Part shown: one piece after another, positions 7,517 to 16,677 of the stretch
How the letters are laid out: every line of letters starts with the position of its first letter
Numbering within the stretch: position 1 is the stretch's first letter
Origin: an uncultured Lachnospiraceae bacterium
GTDB lineage: Bacteria > Bacillota > Clostridia > Lachnospirales > Lachnospiraceae
Assembly: GCA_910586615.1 (NCBI GenBank)
Contig: CAJUJP010000035.1
Span: forward strand, 1-32,995
Length of the DNA stretch: 32,995 nucleotides
Direction: 5' to 3'
Notes under the pieces: generated by a model
Database searches by the model: none
The model's input: only the letters and a program-made list of their open reading frames with translations
Told to the model about the DNA's origin: nothing
Program-made: the position numbers and the translations under genes

Positions 7517-8702
7517 CAAACCGGACATAAAGAGAATACTGATTTTTGGAACAATGCTATTGCTGTCAGGAGTCATTGCACTGGCTGGCAGCCTGCTGTA
7601 CAAAACAAATTCGGAGCGGATGCTGCGCAATACAGTGATGGTGCTGACCGGTACGGGCATTGTGATCTTTGCCTTTGTGGCTGCCGAGATTAATAAGCAG
7701 TTTGTTTACCGGAATGAAGGAAAATACGGCAGATTTTCCATGATGTATCTGGGCGGGCTGACTGCATCGGTGTTTCTTCCCTGGCTGCCTGTGTCCGGAT
7801 GGCCCTTTCTGGTGATTTATGTGCTTCTGGGAGTGTTCAGCAACGGGATCACAGGCCTTGCGGCAGGAAGTGTCTGTCTGCTTATGGCAGTCAACTTTGC
7901 CGGTGTGGGCATGTCTGTTTTCTGGCTGTATTTCATCAGCGGTCTGGCAGGGATTCTGGTATTCAGTATGTTAAATGAAGAGTTCAAGGTCGGCCTGCCG
8001 CTGTTTATATCTTTGTCGGTATTGATGGTATGCCTGACTGCCAACGTGATCCTTTTTTCACAGGATAAGTTAAATGTGGCGCAGTTTATGATCCCGGCGG
8101 TAAACCTGATGGTATGCTGCATTCTTCTGCTGGTGAGCCTGAAGCTGTTCAGCACGGCCGTGATCCACAGAAACCGGGAGAAGTATATGGAAATCAACGA
8201 TCCGGAATTTCCTCTGCTTGTACAGTTGAAGGAAATGTCGAAAGAAGAGTATTATCATGCCATACATACGGCCTACTTAAGCGACCGGATCGCCAAACGT
8301 CTGGGGATGGACGATACCGCGGCAAAGGCATGTGGCTATTATCACAGAATCGGCCGGCTCAGAGGAGAAAATACATGGGAGAATGTGTCGGCAATCTGTA
8401 GTGAGTATCATTTTCCGCCAAACGCCAGAAAAATTTTAAAGGAATTTGTGGATGAGTCGGAGAAAGTGGTTTCCAGGGAGACGATCGTGGTTCTGTTTGC
8501 AGACTGTGTGGTTTCTTCGCTCCTGTATCTGTTTGAGAAAGATCCCAAGGCGGAATTGGATTACGCACAGCTGGTGAACACTGTATTCCGCAAGAAATTT
8601 GAGACGGACGAGCTGTGGGGCAATGAGATTTCGCTGGCTCAGATCACAGAGATGAAGAAAATATTCACCGAGGAGAAATTATATTATGACTTCTTACGTT
8701 GA
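7503..8702 (+). CDS. YqfF/PgpH-like membrane protein with degenerate HD domain
   Basis: 399 residues from GTG 7503, which has AGGA nine bases upstream and overlaps phoH. PgpH/YqfF normally has a large extracytoplasmic 7TMR-HDED domain, seven transmembrane helices and a cytoplasmic HD domain that degrades cyclic di-AMP. Here the extracytoplasmic domain is missing. About seven hydrophobic segments span residues 11-220. The HD region is recognisable (NDPEFPLLVQLKEMSKEEYYH, then ACGYYHRIGRLRG), but the His-Asp pair reads His281-Arg282 instead of His-Asp, and the following conserved block is not intact. It is therefore probably not a phosphodiesterase. Position between phoH and ybeY is the conserved yqfF position. 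Confidence 0.8.
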   Translation: MEKNNKPDIKRILIFGTMLLLSGVIALAGSLLYKTNSERMLRNTVMVLTGTGIVIFAFVAAEINKQFVYRNEGKYGRFSMMYLGGLTASVFLPWLPVSGWPFLVIYVLLGVFSNGITGLAAGSVCLLMAVNFAGVGMSVFWLYFISGLAGILVFSMLNEEFKVGLPLFISLSVLMVCLTANVILFSQDKLNVAQFMIPAVNLMVCCILLLVSLKLFSTAVIHRNREKYMEINDPEFPLLVQLKEMSKEEYYHAIHTAYLSDRIAKRLGMDDTAAKACGYYHRIGRLRGENTWENVSAICSEYHFPPNARKILKEFVDESEKVVSRETIVVLFADCVVSSLLYLFEKDPKAELDYAQLVNTVFRKKFETDELWGNEISLAQITEMKKIFTEEKLYYDFLR

Positions 8703-9189
8703 GAATGAAACGGAAATTACATTTCCATTTGCAGTACAGGACATTGTGGACCGGATCATGGACGAAGTGACGCAGATGGAAGGCTGTCCCTATGAGACCA
8801 CGGTCAATCTCCTGATCACGGATAATGCGGGAATACGGGAATACAATAAGAATTACCGGGGACTGGACCGGGAGACGGATGTGCTTTCTTTTCCAAACCT
8901 TTCCTTTGAACGGGAAGGAGATTTTTCACAGGCAGAGGCGGAGGAAGCGGACTGTTTTGATCCGGACAGCGGAGAACTGATTCTGGGGGATATTATCCTG
9001 TCTGCGGAGCGTGTTCTGGCACAGGCGCAGGAATACGGGCACAGTGTCCTGCGGGAATTTGCGTTTCTGACGGCTCACAGTATGTTTCACCTGTGTGGGT
9101 ATGACCATATGGAAGAGCAGGATGCGGCTGTTATGGAACAGAAACAGGAAGAAGTTCTGACGCGGATGGGAATTACAAGAGCACAATAG
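8686..9189 (+). CDS. ybeY: Endoribonuclease YbeY (rRNA maturation factor)
   Basis: 167 residues, the usual size. YbeY is a zinc-dependent RNase needed for 16S rRNA 3'-end maturation and ribosome quality control. The zinc site is present as HSMFHLCGYDH (three His; the usual Gly after the first His is Ser), and the substrate-side motif reads YNKNYRGLDRETDVLSFP. The start overlaps the preceding gene by 17 bases, with AGGAG upstream inside that gene, indicating translational coupling. There is an acidic insertion (about residues 82-95) between the TDVLSFP motif and the GDI strand. Confidence 0.95.
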   Translation: MTSYVENETEITFPFAVQDIVDRIMDEVTQMEGCPYETTVNLLITDNAGIREYNKNYRGLDRETDVLSFPNLSFEREGDFSQAEAEEADCFDPDSGELILGDIILSAERVLAQAQEYGHSVLREFAFLTAHSMFHLCGYDHMEEQDAAVMEQKQEEVLTRMGITRAQ

Positions 9190-9289
9190 CCGGATAAACC
9201 ACAACAGACAGCAAGATCCGGTTTACATAGGAATAAAGGAAAATGGTATTAAGATGAGATTACGAAAGAACAAAAAGGAGAAAGAGAAT

Positions 9290-10918
9290 ATGACGGGCGG
9301 CAGGAGCGGCCGTAATCCGGTGGTGCAGTATGCGGGAATTCTGTCCTATATGCTGCTGCTCATCATGCGGATCCCGCTGATCGGTATGATCGGGGATGCA
9401 GGCATGGGGCTTTTTGCGCCGGCTTTTGAAATCTTCGTGCTGGTTACCCTTTTGACGTCTTACAGTATGACGGGAGCGATGTCCGGCATCATCCGGTACA
9501 GAGTGAAGCGGGAACAGTACAAAAGTGCAAAGAAGGCATTTCAGGCCGCTTTTTTAATGGATCTGCTGATCAGTGCAGTATTTGCCTTTGCGCTGCTGGG
9601 GCTGTCCGGCATGATCGCGGATATTCTGATTCTGGAATCCATGAGTTATATGGCTGTGATGGTGACGGCGCCGGTGATTGTTTTTGCGGCGTTTATCGGT
9701 ACATTCAGAGGGTATTTCAACGGATACGGGCTGGGCGTGCTGACAGCTCATTCACAATATATTGAGAAAATTTCCATGATCATCTGTGTGCTGTGCTGTG
9801 GAAGTGTTCTGTACCGTTACGGTGAAAAAGTTTCCGCGCTGCGGCAGGACGATGTATACAGCTTTGCCCACGGTGCGCTGGGTGCCATGATCGGCGTGCT
9901 GTTGTCGCAGATCATTACGACGGTGTATCTGCTGGTTATCTATGTGATCTATTCCGGTACGCTGAGAGGCAAGCTGGGGATGGACGGAAGCAAGCGGATA
10001 GAGACACAGTATTCCATGCAGCGTGTGATTCTGGCCAACTGTCTTCCGCTTGCGATCATTGCGATTTTGTCCAATGTTTATATGCTGATCGATCAGCGTA
10101 TGTTCAACTACTGTATGAATAAGAAAGAACTGGGCGGTGTGCGGACTGCATTGTGGGGCAGCTATTACGGCAGACTTGCGGTGCTGATCGGCCTGGGTGC
10201 ATGTTGTGTGATATTGAGCATTTATACAATGCCGGGTAAGATCAGTAATTCTTATGACAGAGAAGAATATCGTGTTATGCGGGACCGGATCAGCAGAGCG
10301 GTACGCAGAGTATGCCTTGTGGGATTTCCCGTGGCTGTTTATCTGGCGGCGCTGGCGGATTCCACAGCCGCCTGTCTCGTCAAGGGCGGAAATGAAGATT
10401 TGGCTTCCTGGATTCGTACAGGTGCGGTAATCATTGTTCTGTATGGTTTTTGCTTCCTTTTGGGACAGCTTATGTATAAGATTCATATGTTCAGAGAACT
10501 GCTTGCCGTTACGGCAGGATCTCTTCTCCTGCACTGGATCATAGCATATCTTTTCGTGCAGAAGGCGTTGATGGGCGCAGAGGGAATTATTGCCGCTTTG
10601 ATCATATCTTTTGCGGCGAACGGAGCGCTGAGCTTTTACTTTGTAAGCAGACATCTGAAATACCGGCAGGAATGGTTTAGCGGTGTGGCGTTTCCGGCGG
10701 CAGCGGCGGCAGTATCTGGTCTGGCTGTTATGCTGGTGGATAAATTCCTGCTTGCATCGCTTGGGGGGCTGCCTACAATTCTGATCGGTGTACTGACAGG
10801 GCTGATTTTATATGTGGCCTTTTTGATGATTCTGAGGGTGATCGGCGAGGAGGAACTGTCCCACATTCCGCTGGGATTTTTCTTCATCATGCTGGGAAAG
10901 AACCTGGGTATTTTTTAA
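9290..10918 (+). CDS. SpoVB/MATE-like polysaccharide flippase family membrane protein
   Basis: 542 residues with 13-14 hydrophobic segments and the N-terminal pattern RIPLIGMIGDAGMGLFAPAF, characteristic of the SpoVB / Wzx-like branch of the MVF superfamily (lipid-linked oligosaccharide flippases). Members export lipid II or lipid-linked sugars, or act in spore cortex formation. Which substrate applies here cannot be told. AAGGAG at 9275-9280 sits nine bases before ATG 9290. An in-frame ATG at 9254 would add MRLRKNKKEKEN with a poorly spaced site. It follows ybeY by about 100 bases and may share its transcript. Confidence 0.85.
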   Translation: MTGGRSGRNPVVQYAGILSYMLLLIMRIPLIGMIGDAGMGLFAPAFEIFVLVTLLTSYSMTGAMSGIIRYRVKREQYKSAKKAFQAAFLMDLLISAVFAFALLGLSGMIADILILESMSYMAVMVTAPVIVFAAFIGTFRGYFNGYGLGVLTAHSQYIEKISMIICVLCCGSVLYRYGEKVSALRQDDVYSFAHGALGAMIGVLLSQIITTVYLLVIYVIYSGTLRGKLGMDGSKRIETQYSMQRVILANCLPLAIIAILSNVYMLIDQRMFNYCMNKKELGGVRTALWGSYYGRLAVLIGLGACCVILSIYTMPGKISNSYDREEYRVMRDRISRAVRRVCLVGFPVAVYLAALADSTAACLVKGGNEDLASWIRTGAVIIVLYGFCFLLGQLMYKIHMFRELLAVTAGSLLLHWIIAYLFVQKALMGAEGIIAALIISFAANGALSFYFVSRHLKYRQEWFSGVAFPAAAAAVSGLAVMLVDKFLLASLGGLPTILIGVLTGLILYVAFLMILRVIGEEELSHIPLGFFFIMLGKNLGIF

Positions 10919-10999
10919 AAGTATAATAACTGAATAAAATTTCTGAAATGACTGATACTGATTATAGGATAAAATCCGGTAAGAAGGGCTGTAAAGAGG

Positions 11000-11647
11000 A
11001 TGAAACTTATTAGACGTATCAGTCTTTTTCTTGTGTTATCGGGCATAATGCTCGGATTGGGAGGATACACTGCGCTGAAAGCAGAGCAGTTTTTCTATCC
11101 GGGACGATACCAGATGAAAGAGACGCAGGAACAGAAAGAAAAGCCGTCCTATGTGAGTGACGGCACAGAAGAGGAACAAGTCATTGAGGCAGCGGTGGAG
11201 ACAGTGCCTGTGGTGACAGCAGACACAAAGTATCTGGTGGAGGAAGTGGATCTGACAGGCGGGACTGTCCGTGAAAAGGAGGAGAACATACCTGTCAAAT
11301 ACATTGGACTGGACAGAGACAGCCTTTTGAAAGAACTGGCTTCCTATGACAGCAATCCTCCGCTCACAGAGTTGGAGCAGGGTTTTACGACCATAGAACT
11401 GTCTGCTTTTTCCAAGGACAGGGTAGTGGTGTGTAAATATTATAAGACGGAAGAAGAGAGAGGCTATTATCTGATGGTGGCGGATCATTTTATTGTGGTC
11501 TACAGGGAGGATAAGAAAACGCTCCACATGAATACCGATATTCTGTTGGAAAGTCTGAATGATACACTGCAGGCTGAGATCATGCGGGGGAAATTCGTGG
11601 AAAGTGATGAGGAGCTGTATAATTTCCTTGAATCTTATTCCAGCTGA
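11000..11647 (+). CDS. Secreted or membrane-anchored protein with BofC-like C-terminal domain
   Basis: 215 residues. Residues 5-25 form a hydrophobic signal anchor (ISLFLVLSGIMLGLGGYTAL). A charged linker follows, and the C-terminal domain contains KDRVVVCKYYKTEEERGYYL, then IVVYREDKKTLHMNTDILLE, ending DEELYNFLESYSS. The order strand, YYL, VVY-x-E-D-x-x-T, and a final helix resembles the BofC C-terminal domain, a regulator of intercompartmental signalling in Bacillus sporulation. The match is by eye and moderate. It lies 17 bases before the BaiN-like gene, so the two are probably cotranscribed. AAGAAGGG lies 11 bases before the ATG. Confidence 0.7.
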   Translation: MKLIRRISLFLVLSGIMLGLGGYTALKAEQFFYPGRYQMKETQEQKEKPSYVSDGTEEEQVIEAAVETVPVVTADTKYLVEEVDLTGGTVREKEENIPVKYIGLDRDSLLKELASYDSNPPLTELEQGFTTIELSAFSKDRVVVCKYYKTEEERGYYLMVADHFIVVYREDKKTLHMNTDILLESLNDTLQAEIMRGKFVESDEELYNFLESYSS

Positions 11648-11664
11648 AGATTTGCGGAGGGACT

Positions 11665-12960
11665 ATGAAAAAGAAAATTGCTGTTGTGGGCGGCGGCGCG
11701 GCAGGTATGACGGCCGCTATCCGGGCGGCAGAGGCGGGCGCGGAGGTAACACTATACGAGAGAAATGACCGGACCGGCAAGAAGATTCTGGCTACGGGAA
11801 ACGGCAAGTGCAATTTTTCCAATGAAAAGATGGGAGCGGACTGTTATTTCGGCACAGGGGCGGAACTTGTGGATTCTCTGTACAGGATTTTCGGGGTGCA
11901 GGAGACGAAAGCATTTTTTGACGGCCTGGGTATGCGGATCAGGGACAGAAACGGATATCTGTATCCGGCCAGCGAACAGGCCGCCACCGTGGCGGATGTT
12001 CTCAGGTATGAATTGGAACGCCTTGGGGTGAGAATACATACGGGCAGACGGGTGACCGGTCTGCTCCGGGAGCGGAACAGGTTTGTGTTGGAGACGGAAG
12101 ATGAGAACCGGGAGCGGTATGAAGCGGTGATTCTCGCCGCAGGCGGACAGGCAGCGCCTAAGACCGGATCTGACGGCGGTGGATTTGCACTGGCGAAGAA
12201 GCTGGGACACAGAATCATTCCTGCTGTGCCGGCTCTTTGTGCACTGCGCTGTAAAGAAGACTTCTATAAACAGGCTGCCGGTGTTCGTTGTGATGTCGGA
12301 CTTACGCTGCAGGTGGATGGACGTGCCGTCCGGTCTGAGCGCGGGGAACTGCAATGGACGGATTACGGTATTTCCGGCATTCCGGTTTTTCAATTGAGCA
12401 GAACTGCGGCCTATGCCCTGAAAGATGGAAAAAAGGTGTCCGTTGAGATTGACCTGATGCCGGATCAGAATGAGACGGCGGGGGAAAAAGGCGGAGAAAC
12501 CGCATTTGCAGGACATTGTGGTGGCTTACGGGACGGTGGATATCAGCAGTTCTGGGAAAAACGCTGGAAGAGACAGAAAAATCAGTCTATGGAACAATTT
12601 GTGACCGGATTGGTCAATAAGAAAATCGGTCTTTTGCTGTTAAAACTGGCAGGGATCAAAGGGACGGAGCAGGCAGTGAACGTTCCAAAAGAGCGCCGCA
12701 GGAAGCTGGCTGAACTTTGCCGTTCCCTTACGGTGGAGGTAAAGGCGGTCAATTCCTTTGAACAGGCTCAGGTGAGTGCCGGCGGTGTGGACTGCCGCGA
12801 AGTGACGCAGGCGCTGGAATCGACTATTGTTCCGGGACTCTTTTTTGCCGGTGAGATACTGGATATCGACGGCATCTGCGGCGGTTATAACCTGCAGTGG
12901 GCATGGACCAGCGGAACAATAGCCGGGCGCTCGGCGGCATCCTCTTCTTTTAAGATGTAG
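11665..12960 (+). CDS. BaiN/HI0933-family FAD-dependent oxidoreductase
   Basis: 431 residues. The N-terminus carries the FAD dinucleotide-binding motif VVGGGAAGMTAAIRAAEAG ending in Glu32 (YER). The family-specific motif GKKILATGNGKCNFSN (38-53) follows, and the C-terminus has GLFFAGEILDIDGICGGYN. These define the HI0933/YhiN family of aminoacetone-oxidase-like flavoproteins. In gut Clostridium scindens a member, BaiN, reduces bile-acid intermediates, but most family members have no known substrate and there are no bai genes nearby. Start: GGAGGG five bases before the ATG. The 3' end overlaps the convergent DUF2971 gene by 11 bases. Confidence 0.92.
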   Translation: MKKKIAVVGGGAAGMTAAIRAAEAGAEVTLYERNDRTGKKILATGNGKCNFSNEKMGADCYFGTGAELVDSLYRIFGVQETKAFFDGLGMRIRDRNGYLYPASEQAATVADVLRYELERLGVRIHTGRRVTGLLRERNRFVLETEDENRERYEAVILAAGGQAAPKTGSDGGGFALAKKLGHRIIPAVPALCALRCKEDFYKQAAGVRCDVGLTLQVDGRAVRSERGELQWTDYGISGIPVFQLSRTAAYALKDGKKVSVEIDLMPDQNETAGEKGGETAFAGHCGGLRDGGYQQFWEKRWKRQKNQSMEQFVTGLVNKKIGLLLLKLAGIKGTEQAVNVPKERRRKLAELCRSLTVEVKAVNSFEQAQVSAGGVDCREVTQALESTIVPGLFFAGEILDIDGICGGYNLQWAWTSGTIAGRSAASSSFKM

Positions 12961-13768
12961 GCTTCCGCAGCGGGCAGTCGGACATGGTGACTTTACTTTT
13001 CAGAATATTCAGTCCACAGGCTTCCAGATAATCCTGCAGGATCGGAAGAGACTGGGACGAGGTCGGGCCGATAATGATCTCTCCCACCAGATCGGACAGA
13101 TGCAGATTCAGTTTGCCGCACATCCGGTTCAGATCCAAAGGATAATATTTCTTGATGCGGCCCCTGGCCACATGGTATTTCGGCTCCACAGCAAAGTCGT
13201 TGGAGATGAACGGGGAGATGACCAGACGGAACTCTCTTTCATGGGCAAAGGAAGGATGCTTGAATGCGGCCGATTCCACCCATGCGTCGCTCATGAGCGT
13301 TTGAAGCAGAGACATGTTTTCCGAGGGTTCACCGCCCTTGAAGACACGGTAAAAGGCATCTACAAGATGATGTTCCCGCATGTCTGCCTGATAGTATACT
13401 TCCTGTAAGGATACGACGCCGCCCACCATCTTTTTCATGAGAGATTGGTGAAAAGCGATGCACACGCCCTGACCCAGATGTCCGTAACGCTCCCATTGGG
13501 CGGCATCGTCCCGGTATCTGGAAAAACATGCCGCATAAGCGGAATAATTGAATTCCTGTTCCATTTCCCTGATAAAAAAATTCTGTGCCTCGCGGAGTTT
13601 TTCAAGGTTGCCGTCGGCTCTGAGTCTCTCGATCACAGCCTTGCAGATGCCGTTCATGAACAGGGTCATTTCGGAGGCATCATTCATGTTCAGAATATTG
13701 TTAAGTCTCAGTTCGCCGCATCGGATGATTCCGTCGAATGCGGTAAAATCGGTATAGTGATAGAGCAT
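12950..13768 (-). CDS. DUF2971 domain protein
   Basis: 272 residues on the minus strand. The start MLYHYTDFTAFDGIIRCGELRL, the N-D-x-x-E stretch (NMNDASEM), the central AACFSRYRDDAAQWERYG and the later SFAHEREFRLVI are diagnostic for DUF2971. The family is widespread and patchily distributed. It has a mono-ADP-ribosyltransferase-like look in its HYT and E-x-E-x-R patterns (HEREFR), but no activity is established, so none is assigned. The start has GGAGG seven bases upstream. It is the only minus-strand gene in the first 22 kb, and its 3' end runs 11 bases into the BaiN-like gene. Confidence 0.85.
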   Translation of the reverse strand: MLYHYTDFTAFDGIIRCGELRLNNILNMNDASEMTLFMNGICKAVIERLRADGNLEKLREAQNFFIREMEQEFNYSAYAACFSRYRDDAAQWERYGHLGQGVCIAFHQSLMKKMVGGVVSLQEVYYQADMREHHLVDAFYRVFKGGEPSENMSLLQTLMSDAWVESAAFKHPSFAHEREFRLVISPFISNDFAVEPKYHVARGRIKKYYPLDLNRMCGKLNLHLSDLVGEIIIGPTSSQSLPILQDYLEACGLNILKSKVTMSDCPLRKPTS

Positions 13769-13802
13769 ATGCGTCCTCCGTTTTTTTGTCTTTATATGAT
13801 TG

Positions 13803-13811
13803 AGTATACCA
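13803..13811 (-). promoter_or_regulatory. Extended -10 promoter of the DUF2971 gene
   Basis: Read on the minus strand, TGGTATACT contains the TG-n extension and a five-of-six -10 box, 35 bases before the start codon. No clear -35 box is seen, as is common with extended -10 promoters. Confidence 0.4.
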
Positions 13812-13962
13812 CAGGATGGCCGATTATTACAGACAGTTTCTCAGGGTGAAGGATTGATGGTAACAGTTCAGGCTGGTACTGTTCCGTGAGAAAAATCGTT
13901 CTGTATGCAATTACGCTTGATGATTGTGGCTATCATGCCGGACCACGGCTTTCACTCTGCAC

Positions 13963-13991
13963 TTGCCTTACACCCCGGAGTGAAGTATGAT
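13963..13991 (+). promoter_or_regulatory. Candidate promoter for the COG2509-proB transcript
   Basis: TTGCCT (13963-13968) and TATGAT (13986-13991) are 17 bases apart. The spacer contains one arm of a perfect 7-bp inverted repeat, which could be an operator. Confidence 0.4.
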
Positions 13992-14098
13992 GATAGGGAT
14001 AGTTCATGACGCGCCATAAAGTAAGGATTCAGTCGTTTTGCGGCAAAATACGGCAGAAATCGACATATATGATGAAATACGGAAGGATTCAGCATAAA

Positions 14099-15793
14099 AT
14101 GATTCGGGTAAATCAGATTAAAGTTCCCCTGTCACACAGGCAGGAGGATATTCTATATAAAACAGCAAAGATATTGCGGATCGCACCGGAAAAGATTTTG
14201 TCCTGGCAGATCGTAAAAAAGTCTATCGATGCCAGAAAGAAACCGGAGATCATGGTGATCTATTCGGTGGATGTGCACGTGGAAGCACAGGATAAGGTGC
14301 TTCGCGGCTGTAAAAGTGCCCAGGCGCAGGCAGTGACAACAAAACCCTACAGATTTCCGAAGGCTGGCGAAGAACCTTTTCCTCATAGACCGGTCATTGT
14401 GGGGAGCGGTCCTGCAGGGTTGTTCTGCGGCTATCTGCTGGCAAGACACGGGTATAAGCCGCTGATCTTAGAGCGCGGCAGATGTGTGGAAGATCGGCAG
14501 AAAGATGTGGAGAGATTCTGGCAGAACGGGGTGCTTGACTTTTCCTCCAACGTACAGTTCGGAGAGGGCGGGGCAGGTACTTTTTCAGACGGCAAGCTCA
14601 ATACACTGGTCAAAGACAAATACGGCAGAAACGGGGAAGTTTTACGGATTTTTGTGGAAAACGGTGCACCGGAGCAAATTCTGTATGAGGCAAAGCCCCA
14701 TATCGGTACAGATATTCTGTGCCGGGTCGTGCATAATATGCGGGAGCAGATCAACGCATGGGGCGGTGAGGTGAGATTTGAAACGCAGGTTACCGATTTA
14801 TGCTGTCAGGCAGATCAGATTACGGGCGTGGTTATAAATAGCGGCGAAAGGATTGATTGCGGCGTGGTGGTACTTGCCATCGGTCACAGTGCAAGAGACA
14901 CGTTCGAGATGCTAAACGGAAAACAGATCCCTATGGAGGCAAAATCTTTTGCGGTAGGGCTTCGCATGGAACATCCGCGCAGACTGATCGACCGGATGCA
15001 GTATGGAACGGAGGAGAACCCTTTTCTTCCGGCGGCAAGCTATAAAGTGACGGCCCAGACGTCCTCCGGCAGAGGAGTCTATTCCTTCTGCATGTGTCCC
15101 GGAGGTTATGTGGTCAATGCATCCTCGGAACAGGGAAGACTTGCGGTGAACGGCATGAGCTACAGCAGTCGAAGCGGAGAAAACAGCAACAGCGCCATGA
15201 TTGTCACCGTAACACCGGAGGATTATGGGGACGATTCTCCCCTTGCGGGGATTGCTTTTCAGAGAAAACTGGAAGAGAAGGCTTACCAAATCGGTAGAGG
15301 TGCAGTTCCGGTGGAAACTTATGGAGATTACCGGCAGGCCGTGACCGGACAGCTCCCGGAGGCATCTGTCATCAACCGGGAATATCCTGATTTTGTTCCT
15401 GCGGTGAAAGGAGCCTGTCAGATGGCGGCAGTACATGATATTTTACCGGATGAATTGAATCAGGCGCTGGTGGAGGGGATTGACTTAATTGGTCAAAGAG
15501 TTGCAGGCTTTGCGGACAGCGGTGCATACCTTTCTGGAATCGAAAGCCGCACCTCCTCGCCTGTCAGAATCATCCGGGATAAAACAGGGCAGTCCAGACT
15601 GCGGGGGCTTTATCCCTGTGGAGAAGGAGCAGGCTATGCAGGCGGGATCATGTCAGCGGCCATGGACGGTATGACGGTGGCAGAGAAAATCGGGATGCGG
15701 TATCAAAGCGATGCTCAGCTGCGCGGAAAAAACTGCCCCAGCCTTAATGATGAGAAAACGCTCCGGCTTGAGCCGGTGGAAAAAAACAGTTGA
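14099..15793 (+). CDS. FAD-dependent dehydrogenase, COG2509 family
   Basis: 564 residues. The N-terminal domain (MIRVNQIKVPLSHRQEDI; SIDARKKPEI at 42-51) is typical for COG2509 flavoproteins. The FAD site is VIVGSGPAGLFCGYLLARHG with GSGPAG at 102-107 and Glu125. Further on are SSNVQFGEGGAGTFSDGKLN and the C-terminal GLYPCGEGAGYAGGIMSAAM. The family occurs widely in anaerobes. Its physiological substrate is unknown to me. The ATG at 14099 is preferred for its GGAAGGA (14081-14087) and its match to the usual family N-terminus, although the frame is open from 14006. The proB ribosome binding site follows its stop directly, so the genes are cotranscribed. Confidence 0.88.
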   Translation: MIRVNQIKVPLSHRQEDILYKTAKILRIAPEKILSWQIVKKSIDARKKPEIMVIYSVDVHVEAQDKVLRGCKSAQAQAVTTKPYRFPKAGEEPFPHRPVIVGSGPAGLFCGYLLARHGYKPLILERGRCVEDRQKDVERFWQNGVLDFSSNVQFGEGGAGTFSDGKLNTLVKDKYGRNGEVLRIFVENGAPEQILYEAKPHIGTDILCRVVHNMREQINAWGGEVRFETQVTDLCCQADQITGVVINSGERIDCGVVVLAIGHSARDTFEMLNGKQIPMEAKSFAVGLRMEHPRRLIDRMQYGTEENPFLPAASYKVTAQTSSGRGVYSFCMCPGGYVVNASSEQGRLAVNGMSYSSRSGENSNSAMIVTVTPEDYGDDSPLAGIAFQRKLEEKAYQIGRGAVPVETYGDYRQAVTGQLPEASVINREYPDFVPAVKGACQMAAVHDILPDELNQALVEGIDLIGQRVAGFADSGAYLSGIESRTSSPVRIIRDKTGQSRLRGLYPCGEGAGYAGGIMSAAMDGMTVAEKIGMRYQSDAQLRGKNCPSLNDEKTLRLEPVEKNS

Positions 15794-15819
15794 TAAAAAT
15801 GAAAAAACGGAGAAGAACA

Positions 15820-16677
15820 ATGACAGATTTCAGAGAGAAGATGAAAGATAAACAGCGGATTGTGATCAAGATCGGTTCCTCCTCTTTACAGCATAAAGAG
15901 ACAGGGGATCTGGATTATACAAAGCTGGACGTGCTTGTGCGGGAACTGTGTGATCTGCGTAACCGGGGCAAAGATGTGGTTCTGGTGACATCGGGAGCCG
16001 TTGCGGTAGGGAAAAAGGCGGTCATGATGCAGAATACCGGGGACGATAATCCCACGGCAGTCAAGCAGGCCTGTGCCGCGATCGGACAGGCAAGGCTGAT
16101 GATGACTTATCAGAAAATTTTTGCAGAGTATAATCAGGTGGCGGCACAGATTCTGATGACGAAGAATACGATCATTGATAACCTGAACCGCTTTAATGCA
16201 CGCAATACTTTTGCGGAACTGTTTAAGCTGGGCGTTGTTCCTATTGTGAACGAGAATGATACGATTGCCACATATGAGCTTGGTATCGGCGATAATGACA
16301 CGCTTTCGGCAATCGTAGCATCGCTGATCGACGCAGATATGCTTTTGCTGTTATCGGATATTGACGGGCTTTATACAGATGATCCGCGAAAGAATCCCGA
16401 TGCAAAATACATTGAAGTAGTGGAATGTTTGACGGAAGAACTGATGAATATGGGAAAAAGCTCTACCGGAAGCAGTGCGGGAACAGGCGGTATGAACACT
16501 AAGCTGCAGGCTGCGAAGATCGCCAACAATATGGGCGTGGACATGGTGATCGCCAACAGTGCGGATATCAAGGTAATCCACCGGATCCTTGCAGGACAGA
16601 ATATCGGTACGCTGTTTCTGGCCCATAAGGAGGAAGGCTTCGATCTGCCGCTGTATGTGCAGCAGATGCATGATTAG
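15820..16677 (+). CDS. proB: Glutamate 5-kinase, short form without PUA domain
   Basis: 285 residues. The enzyme phosphorylates glutamate with ATP, the first step of proline synthesis. Motifs: nucleotide site VIKIGSSSL (15-23), VLVTSGAVAVG, VPIVNENDTIA, LLLLSDIDGLYTDDPRKNP and the GTGGMNTKLQAAKIA loop. Longer ProB proteins (about 370 residues) carry a C-terminal PUA domain; here the protein ends right after the amino-acid-kinase domain, a form common in clostridia. The ATG at 15820 has GGAG seven bases upstream. Upstream in-frame ATG and TTG codons lack such a site. proA, the next step, is 3.5 kb downstream. Confidence 0.95.
   Translation: MTDFREKMKDKQRIVIKIGSSSLQHKETGDLDYTKLDVLVRELCDLRNRGKDVVLVTSGAVAVGKKAVMMQNTGDDNPTAVKQACAAIGQARLMMTYQKIFAEYNQVAAQILMTKNTIIDNLNRFNARNTFAELFKLGVVPIVNENDTIATYELGIGDNDTLSAIVASLIDADMLLLLSDIDGLYTDDPRKNPDAKYIEVVECLTEELMNMGKSSTGSSAGTGGMNTKLQAAKIANNMGVDMVIANSADIKVIHRILAGQNIGTLFLAHKEEGFDLPLYVQQMHD

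Larger units (their letters stand above)
13769..14098. other. Intergenic region between divergent DUF2971 and COG2509 genes
   Basis: These 330 bases hold the leftward promoter of the DUF2971 gene and a rightward promoter candidate (13963-13991). A 7-bp inverted repeat, TTCACTC (13951-13957) with GAGTGAA (13978-13984), overlaps the spacer of the latter. The reading frame of the flavoprotein is open back to 14006, but the best start is 14099. Nothing else was recognised. Confidence 0.5.

Noticed and set aside
9752..10654. 300-codon minus-strand frame opposite the flippase gene
   Set aside because: Its composition is rich in His, Gln and Arg, typical of antisense to hydrophobic helices, and the plus-strand gene is complete.
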